Assembly (NCBI GenBank): GCA_013822125.1
Contig: PNJY01000005.1
Span: forward strand, 1 to 59,090
DNA from: Erythrobacter sp.
GTDB taxonomy: Bacteria; Pseudomonadota; Alphaproteobacteria; Sphingomonadales; Sphingomonadaceae
Direction: 5' to 3'
Length of the DNA: 59,090 nucleotides
Shown: piece by piece, positions 53,838-59,090 of the stretch
Layout: every line of letters starts with the position of its first letter
Position numbering within the stretch: the first letter of the stretch is position 1
Notes under the pieces: generated by a model
What the model was told of the DNA's origin: nothing
Database searches by the model: none
Seen by the model: the letters and a program-made list of their open reading frames with translations, nothing else
Position numbers and translations under genes: made by a program

Positions 53838-55060
53838 GAGCGATAATCCGCATTGATTGCGATGTAGCCGTGCGTCAGGTCGCAGGTCCACACCGTGGCG
53901 CGGCCTGATCCGATACCGAGATCGACCGCAATCTCGACCTCCTGCCCTTTGAGATGCGCGGCGACGGGTGCCTCGTCGTAATCGGCGCAAGGCAAACCAT
54001 CGCGCGCCGCCCAGACTCCGCCGAATGCGATCGAGAGCCGGTCGCGGTCGGCCGGTTCGCCCGCCTTGCCCACCGCCATCACCACGCGGCCCCAGTTGGC
54101 ATCCTCGCCCGCGATTGCGGTCTTGACCAGCGGCGAATTGGCGATGGTGAGGCCGATCCGGCGCGCGCTGTCATCGCTCGCTGCGCCGCTGACAGATATG
54201 GTGATGAACTTGTTCGCGCCTTCACCATCGCGCACAACCATTTGCGCAAGTTGTCGGCACAGATCTGTGAGCGCGGCGGCAAAGGCATCTGCGCCTGCGT
54301 CATCGAAGCCGGTGAGCGCCGCATTTCCTGCCTTGCCGGTGGCAAAGGCCAGCACCGTGTCGCTGGTCGAGGTATCTCCATCGACGGTAATGCAGGAAAA
54401 AGTCTGCCGGTTTGCCTGTTCAAGCAGCAGCTGAAGGAATGCGGGCGCGACCGCAGCATCGGTGAAGATGTAACCCAACATGGTTGCCATGTCGGGCGCG
54501 ATCATGCCGCTGCCCTTGATTATGCCGACGAGATTGACCGTCCTGCCATCGACGATGGCGCTGGTGCTCGCACCCTTGGGGAAGGTGTCGGTGGTCGAGA
54601 TTGCCCGTGCCGCATCTTCCCAATTGCACGGAGGTGCACCGAGTGCGGCGGCCACGCCTTCGTGCGCCTTGTCCTTGGGCAGCGGAACGCCGATTACTCC
54701 GGTCGAGGATACGAACACCTCCGACGGCGCGCAGCCGAGATGGCCTGCCACTTGCGCCATGATCGATTCCACTGCCTCGCGCCCGCGATACCCTGTGAAG
54801 GCATTGGAATTGCCGGCATTGACCACCAGTGCGCGTGCGCGGCCCTGTTTCACCTGTTCGCGCCCCATCTCGACCTCGCTCGATGCGCAGGCGCTTTTCG
54901 TGAAAACCCCCGCAACACCAGTGCCTTCGGCCAGTTCGGCGTAGGTCAGATCGCACCGGTCCCAGTTCTTGTAGCGCGCCCGCGCGACGCGCAGCGTGAC
55001 GCCTTCGATCGCGGGCAGTTCGGGAAAGGGCAGAGCGAGCGGTGAAAGGGCAATTTCCAT
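53834..55060 (-). CDS. argJ: Bifunctional ornithine acetyltransferase/N-acetylglutamate synthase
   Basis: A 408-aa ArgJ. The self-cleavage and catalytic region KGSGMIAPDMATMLGYIFTDA is seen near residue 180 (nucleophilic Thr in MATML), with SSTGVIGVPLP (about residue 117) and a C-terminal GIGSGRATVWTCDLTHGY. It moves the acetyl group from N-acetylornithine to glutamate in arginine synthesis. ATG 55060. Ends in ...INADYRS, typical for the family. Confidence 0.95.
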   Translation of the reverse strand: MEIALSPLALPFPELPAIEGVTLRVARARYKNWDRCDLTYAELAEGTGVAGVFTKSACASSEVEMGREQVKQGRARALVVNAGNSNAFTGYRGREAVESIMAQVAGHLGCAPSEVFVSSTGVIGVPLPKDKAHEGVAAALGAPPCNWEDAARAISTTDTFPKGASTSAIVDGRTVNLVGIIKGSGMIAPDMATMLGYIFTDAAVAPAFLQLLLEQANRQTFSCITVDGDTSTSDTVLAFATGKAGNAALTGFDDAGADAFAAALTDLCRQLAQMVVRDGEGANKFITISVSGAASDDSARRIGLTIANSPLVKTAIAGEDANWGRVVMAVGKAGEPADRDRLSIAFGGVWAARDGLPCADYDEAPVAAHLKGQEVEIAVDLGIGSGRATVWTCDLTHGYIAINADYRS

Positions 55061-55121
55061 GGCACCGCGCTAGCCCGCCGACAATGCGCAGTAAATCCGA
55101 TAATCGAGGTGGACGCAGGGC

Positions 55122-55418
55122 ATGCGAGCGCTTATCTTGTGCGCCGTCATGCTGCGTCGCCTATTCGCCTGTCTTGTACTCGTTACCGGCCTTGCTGCCG
55201 CGGCCGCGCCCGGCAACGCCGCGACGACCGAGGACGTGGCATGCGAGGCGGGCCTGACTTCGGATTCAGAACAGGTAGTCGAATCGGTCCTGGCCGTCTG
55301 CCGCGATTCAGGCACTGAAACCAGGCGCGAGCAGGAAAAATCATCGACCCCGGTAAAGCGGAACCGGCCCGTTGTTCGGCCCCCGGTGCTGTTCGGGATC
55401 GATCGCGCATACGAATAG
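55122..55418 (+). CDS. Small secreted protein, unknown function
   Basis: The 98-aa product has a signal peptide (MLRRLFACLVLVTGLAAAAA, if the in-frame ATG at 55149 is the start, or residues 10-29 from 55122). The mature part is short and polar with two Cys (DVACEAGLTS, LAVCRDSG) that could pair, and a basic Pro-rich tail. It lies in the gap before secA and diverges from argJ. I do not recognise a family. Confidence 0.55.
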   Translation: MRALILCAVMLRRLFACLVLVTGLAAAAAPGNAATTEDVACEAGLTSDSEQVVESVLAVCRDSGTETRREQEKSSTPVKRNRPVVRPPVLFGIDRAYE

Positions 55419-55513
55419 CGCCGGTTTTCCGCTGATCACCCAATTTGCGACGGCCCGCACCGTTCGGTGCGGCTGCGCTCATCCCCATTCAAGTCCATCA
55501 GGGACAAAATCCA

Positions 55514-58279
55514 ATGTTTCAGACAATTGCCAAATCGCTGTTCGGTTCCTCGAACGATCGTTACGTCAAGTCGATCGGCAAGATCGTCAACCAGATCAAC
55601 GCGCTCGAACCGCAAATTCAGGCGCTTTCCGATGACGAGCTGAAGGCGCAAACCGACAAGTTCCGGCGCCAGATCGATGACGGGGCCTCGCTCGACGACA
55701 TCATGCCCGAAGCCTTCGCCACGGTGCGCGAGGCATCGCAGCGCGTGCTGGGGATGCGCCATTTCGACGTGCAGATGATCGGCGGCATCGTGCTCCATCG
55801 CGGCGAAATCGCCGAGATGCGCACGGGCGAGGGCAAGACCCTGGTCGCCACGCTGGCGACCTATCTCAATGCCATCGAAGGCAAGGGCGTCCACGTTGTC
55901 ACCGTGAACGATTACCTTGCCCGCCGCGACGCCGAATGGATGGGGCGTATCCACAATTTCCTCGGCCTCAGCGTGGGCGTGATCGTCCCCAATCTGGGCG
56001 AGGTGCAGCGCCGCGAAGCCTATAATGCCGACATCACCTACGCCACCAACAACGAGCTGGGTTTCGACTATCTGCGCGACAACATGAAGCACGAACGCAG
56101 CCAGATGGTGCAGCGCCCGTTCAATTTCGCGATTGTCGACGAAGTCGATTCGATCCTGATCGACGAAGCGCGCACGCCGCTGATCATTTCGGGTCCGACC
56201 GAAGACAAGGCCGAGCTTTACGTCGCGATCGACGCGATCGTGAAGCAGGTCGAGAAGGATTGGTACGAGGCCGACGAGAAGAGCCGCAACATCACCTGGA
56301 CCGAAGAGGGTATCGACAAGGTCGAAATTCTGCTCAAGCAGGCGGGCCTGCTGGCTACCGACAACCTGTATGACATCGTGAACACGCAGGTCGTCCACCA
56401 TCTCGACCAGGCGCTCAAGGCCAATATCATGTTCAAGCGTGATACGGACTATATCGTCAAGGACGGCAAGGTCATCATCATCGACGAGTTTACCGGGCGG
56501 ATGATGGACGGTCGGCGTTGGTCGAACGGCCTGCATCAGGCGGTCGAAGCCAAGGAAGGGGTCAGGATCGAGCCCGAGAACCAGACAATGGCTTCGATCA
56601 CCTTCCAGAATTACTTCCGCATGTATCCCAAGCTTTCGGGCATGACCGGCACCGCCGCGACCGAGGCGTCCGAATTCTGGGACATCTACAAGATGAATGT
56701 GGTCGAGATTCCGACCAATGTCCCCGTGCTGCGCGTCGACGAGGAAGACGAATTCTACAAGAATACCGCCGACAAGTTCCAGGCGATCGCCAAGTCGATC
56801 AAGGAAAAGAACGAGATCGGCCAGCCGGTGCTGGTCGGCACGGTCTCTATCGAGAAATCCGAACTGCTGAGCGAATATCTCGACAAGGAAGGGGTCAAGC
56901 ACGCCGTGCTCAATGCCCGCTTCCACGAGAGCGAGGCGCACATCGTGGCTCAAGCTGGGCGCCTGGGCGCGGTGACGATCGCCACCAATATGGCCGGACG
57001 CGGCACCGATATCCAGCTAGGTGGCAATGTCGATTTCCGCATCAATGACGAGCTGAGCGATATGCCCGACGGGCCGGAACGCGATGCCGCGATCGAGCGG
57101 ATCAAGGCCGAAGTGGCCGAGGAAAAGGCCAAAGTGCTGGAGGCGGGCGGCCTGTTCGTGCTTGGCACCGAACGCCACGAAAGCCGCCGGATCGACAACC
57201 AGTTGCGCGGCCGTTCCGGGCGGCAAGGCGATCCCGGCCTGTCGCGCTTCTACCTTTGCCTCGAGGACGATCTGCTGCGTATCTTCGGCCCGGATACGCT
57301 GTTCGCCCGGATGATGAATTCGAACCTCGCCGATGGCGAGGCTATCGGCTCCAAATGGCTGTCGAAGGCGATTGAGACTGCGCAGAAGAAGGTCGAGGCG
57401 CGCAACTACGACCAACGCAAGCAGGTGGTCCAGTACGACGACGTGATGAACGACCAGCGCAAGGTGATCTACGAGCAGCGCGGCGAGATCATGGAAGCGG
57501 ACAAGGTCGATGACGTCGTCGAAGACATGCGCCACGACACGATCAACGCCATCGTCATGGATGCGTGCCCGCCCGGTTCATACCCCGAGCAATGGAATAT
57601 CAGCTTGCTGCGCGAGAAGATCGGGCAGACGTTTGGCATCGCTCCTCCGTTCGAGGCATGGCTTGAGGAAGACCAGGTTGCACCCGAACTGATCGAGGAG
57701 CGCATCCGCCTTCAGACCGACGAGATGATGTCTGCGAAGGTCGCGGCCAACGATCCCGCGATCTGGCGGCAGGTTGAAAAGTCGATCCTGCTCGAGCGGC
57801 TCGATTTCCATTGGAAGGAACACCTCGCCACCCTCGACGCATTGCGCCAGGTCGTGTGGCTGCGCGCGCATGCGCAGAAGCAGCCGATCAACGAATACAA
57901 GCAGGAAGCCTTCGGCCTGTTCGAACTCATGCTCGAAACGCTACGCGAAGATGTGACGCGGATCCTGTTCCTTTCTGAAATCCGCGCTGCCCCGGTGGAG
58001 ACGCAGAACCTGCCCGAACTGCCCGATTTCCTCACCGGGCATATCGATCCGCTCACCGGTTTCGATAATTCGGACGATGGCGACGGATCGGCGCTGCGGC
58101 CCGAGCTGTTCGGTTCGCTTGCCGGCAGCCCGCGCGCGGCCTCCGGGCCGGGCGGTTCGAACGCCGACAATCCGTTTGCCGGGCTCGACATAAGCCGCAA
58201 CGCGCCGTGTCCATGCGGTTCGGGGAACAAGTACAAGCATTGCCACGGCGCCGCAGGGCCGCGGACGAAGGTGGCTTGA
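55514..58279 (+). CDS. secA: Preprotein translocase ATPase SecA
   Basis: A 921-aa SecA. Walker [15 protein letters not shown] (about residue 101), Walker [18 protein letters not shown] (about residue 208), the GRMMDG region, and the C-terminal zinc motif [14 protein letters not shown] that binds SecB are all present. It drives export of unfolded proteins through SecYEG. I use ATG 55514 ([11 protein letters not shown]), the standard start; the open frame extends to 55445. It is followed 25 bases later by a TSUP transporter gene in the same direction. Confidence 0.97.
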   Translation: MFQTIAKSLFGSSNDRYVKSIGKIVNQINALEPQIQALSDDELKAQTDKFRRQIDDGASLDDIMPEAFATVREASQRVLGMRHFDVQMIGGIVLHRGEIAEMRTGEGKTLVATLATYLNAIEGKGVHVVTVNDYLARRDAEWMGRIHNFLGLSVGVIVPNLGEVQRREAYNADITYATNNELGFDYLRDNMKHERSQMVQRPFNFAIVDEVDSILIDEARTPLIISGPTEDKAELYVAIDAIVKQVEKDWYEADEKSRNITWTEEGIDKVEILLKQAGLLATDNLYDIVNTQVVHHLDQALKANIMFKRDTDYIVKDGKVIIIDEFTGRMMDGRRWSNGLHQAVEAKEGVRIEPENQTMASITFQNYFRMYPKLSGMTGTAATEASEFWDIYKMNVVEIPTNVPVLRVDEEDEFYKNTADKFQAIAKSIKEKNEIGQPVLVGTVSIEKSELLSEYLDKEGVKHAVLNARFHESEAHIVAQAGRLGAVTIATNMAGRGTDIQLGGNVDFRINDELSDMPDGPERDAAIERIKAEVAEEKAKVLEAGGLFVLGTERHESRRIDNQLRGRSGRQGDPGLSRFYLCLEDDLLRIFGPDTLFARMMNSNLADGEAIGSKWLSKAIETAQKKVEARNYDQRKQVVQYDDVMNDQRKVIYEQRGEIMEADKVDDVVEDMRHDTINAIVMDACPPGSYPEQWNISLLREKIGQTFGIAPPFEAWLEEDQVAPELIEERIRLQTDEMMSAKVAANDPAIWRQVEKSILLERLDFHWKEHLATLDALRQVVWLRAHAQKQPINEYKQEAFGLFELMLETLREDVTRILFLSEIRAAPVETQNLPELPDFLTGHIDPLTGFDNSDDGDGSALRPELFGSLAGSPRAASGPGGSNADNPFAGLDISRNAPCPCGSGNKYKHCHGAAGPRTKVA

Positions 58280-58304
58280 GCGGCAGAGGTCCGGTCCGAT
58301 TGGA

Positions 58305-59051
58305 ATGGTTCCCCTTGGCCTGATCGCCGGATTCTTCGTCACCGCGCTTCTCTATGCAGCAGTGGGCTTCGGCGGCGGCTCGACCTATGCAGCGTTGCTG
58401 GCGCTCTCAGGGCTTGACTATCGCTTGCTGCCACTGATCGCGCTCGCCTGTAACATCGTGGTGGTGACGGGCGGCACGATCCGCTTTGCGCGCGCCGGGG
58501 TGACACCTTGGCGTGGGGCACTGCTGCTCACCGCGCTCGCCGCCCCTGTCGCCTTCCTCGGCGGGTTGATCCCGATCGCGCGCGAGGATTTTCTGCTGCT
58601 GCTGGGCGCCAGCCTGCTGCTGACGGGAGCGACCATGTTGCTGCCGGTTGCGCCGGACACTGCGGGACAACCAACCCGCGCGGCGCGCTATATGCCGCTC
58701 ATCGCCGCGCCGCTGGGTTATCTCGCGGGGTTGGTGGGGATCGGCGGAGGGATTTTCCTCGCCCCGCTGCTTCACCTTACACGCTGGCGCGATGCGCGTG
58801 CGATTGCCGCGACCGCGAGCCTGTTTATCCTTGTCAATTCGCTGTTCGGGCTGGCGGGTCAGCTGCTCAAGCAAGGGCCGCAGGTTTTCGGTCAGGCGAT
58901 CGCAGGCGGACTGCCGCTGCTGCTGGCCGTGGCAGTGGGTGGGCAGATCGGCAGCCTGATGGCGGTGCGGTCCCTGCCGCAGCGGCTCATCCGCTGGCTC
59001 ACTGCCGCGCTGGTAATATGGGTTGGAGCGAAGCTGCTGCTGGGGCTGTAA
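58305..59051 (+). CDS. TSUP-family (TauE/SafE) transporter
   Basis: A 248-aa membrane protein, about eight spans, of the TSUP family. The two-fold motif is seen in AAVGFGGGSTYAALLALSG (about residue 18) and GLVGIGGGIFLAPLLHL (about residue 141). It begins with ATG 58305, 25 bases after secA, and ends at 59051. It differs clearly from the island TSUP protein at 31030. Substrate probably sulfite or an organosulfur anion. Confidence 0.85.
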   Translation: MVPLGLIAGFFVTALLYAAVGFGGGSTYAALLALSGLDYRLLPLIALACNIVVVTGGTIRFARAGVTPWRGALLLTALAAPVAFLGGLIPIAREDFLLLLGASLLLTGATMLLPVAPDTAGQPTRAARYMPLIAAPLGYLAGLVGIGGGIFLAPLLHLTRWRDARAIAATASLFILVNSLFGLAGQLLKQGPQVFGQAIAGGLPLLLAVAVGGQIGSLMAVRSLPQRLIRWLTAALVIWVGAKLLLGL

Positions 59052-59067
59052 CGAGCCGAAACAATGA

Positions 59068-59090
59068 TGGCTCCCCGAGTTGGATTCGAA
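59068..59090 (-). tRNA. tRNA-Asn(GUU), 3' part, cut by the window edge
   Basis: Read on the minus strand, the last 23 bases give the T-loop TTCGAAT, the T-stem end, acceptor strand TCGGGGA, discriminator G and CCA. This agrees with tRNA-Asn of sphingomonads, whose acceptor 5' strand is TCCCCGA-like. The rest, including the anticodon, lies beyond the window, so the identity is provisional. Confidence 0.65.

Noticed and set aside
55436-56953. Long antisense open frame (505 aa) opposite secA
   Set aside because: It is rich in low-complexity His, Asp and Leu runs and lies exactly opposite conserved secA codons; long antisense frames are common in high-GC DNA.

Overview
The window comes from a high-GC alphaproteobacterium, most probably a sphingomonad (Sphingomonadales). 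The evidence is the alphaproteobacterial AddB-AddA pair, a DivL-type kinase beside tsaE, the amgK-murU cell-wall recycling pair, and the general gene content. It falls into two parts that meet at a 3' fragment of a tRNA-Arg(ACG) gene at 35484-35528.

The left part (1-35528) is the integrase-proximal end of an integrative and conjugative element (ICE). At the far left, traA-traL-traE of an F-type conjugation system run off the window on the minus strand. A helix-turn-helix regulator and an AlpA-like regulator follow. At the right end a P4-type tyrosine integrase lies next to the tRNA 3' fragment, which I read as the displaced attachment-site copy. The intact tRNA-Arg should then lie to the left, outside the window.

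Between these ends is about 32 kb of cargo with a consistent theme of survival without growth, oxygen or energy. (a) 2297-7360, minus: NfeD protease, stomatin-like SPFH protein, a 190-aa membrane protein, a headless HlyD-like adaptor and a beta-CASP metallo-hydrolase. (b) 7569-10067, plus: D-lactate dehydrogenase and lactate permease. (c) 10069-14953, minus: an AMP/thymidine phosphorylase, a PRPP synthetase and PEP synthase, which all plausibly touch AMP. (d) 15108-19831, plus: formate/nitrite channel, universal stress protein (Usp), P-type cation ATPase. (e) 19835-28768, minus: acetyl-CoA hydrolase/CoA-transferase, three more Usps, a Kef-like antiporter, a secondary-alcohol-type dehydrogenase, TerC, and two small proteins. 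(f) 29012-33993: an OxyR-like regulator lacking the peroxide-sensing cysteine, a Bax-inhibitor-1 protein, a TSUP exporter, two decayed genes (a response-regulator receiver and a cytochrome c tail), a DksA/TraR protein and a lipoprotein. The cargo recalls the low-oxygen-activated (lxa) locus of Burkholderia cenocepacia and the hypoxic DosR regulon of mycobacteria in type of gene. Here it is carried on a conjugative element.

The right part (35529-59090) is core chromosome: folE, a large DUF2339 membrane protein, a peroxiredoxin divergent from ahcY, then a chain of overlapping plus-strand genes divL-tsaE-amgK-murU-addB-addA, followed by trxA. A composite inverted repeat separates this from the minus-strand argJ and inositol-phosphatase genes. 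secA and a second TSUP transporter follow, and the window ends inside a minus-strand tRNA-Asn. No CRISPR array, rRNA gene or recognisable insertion sequence was found.
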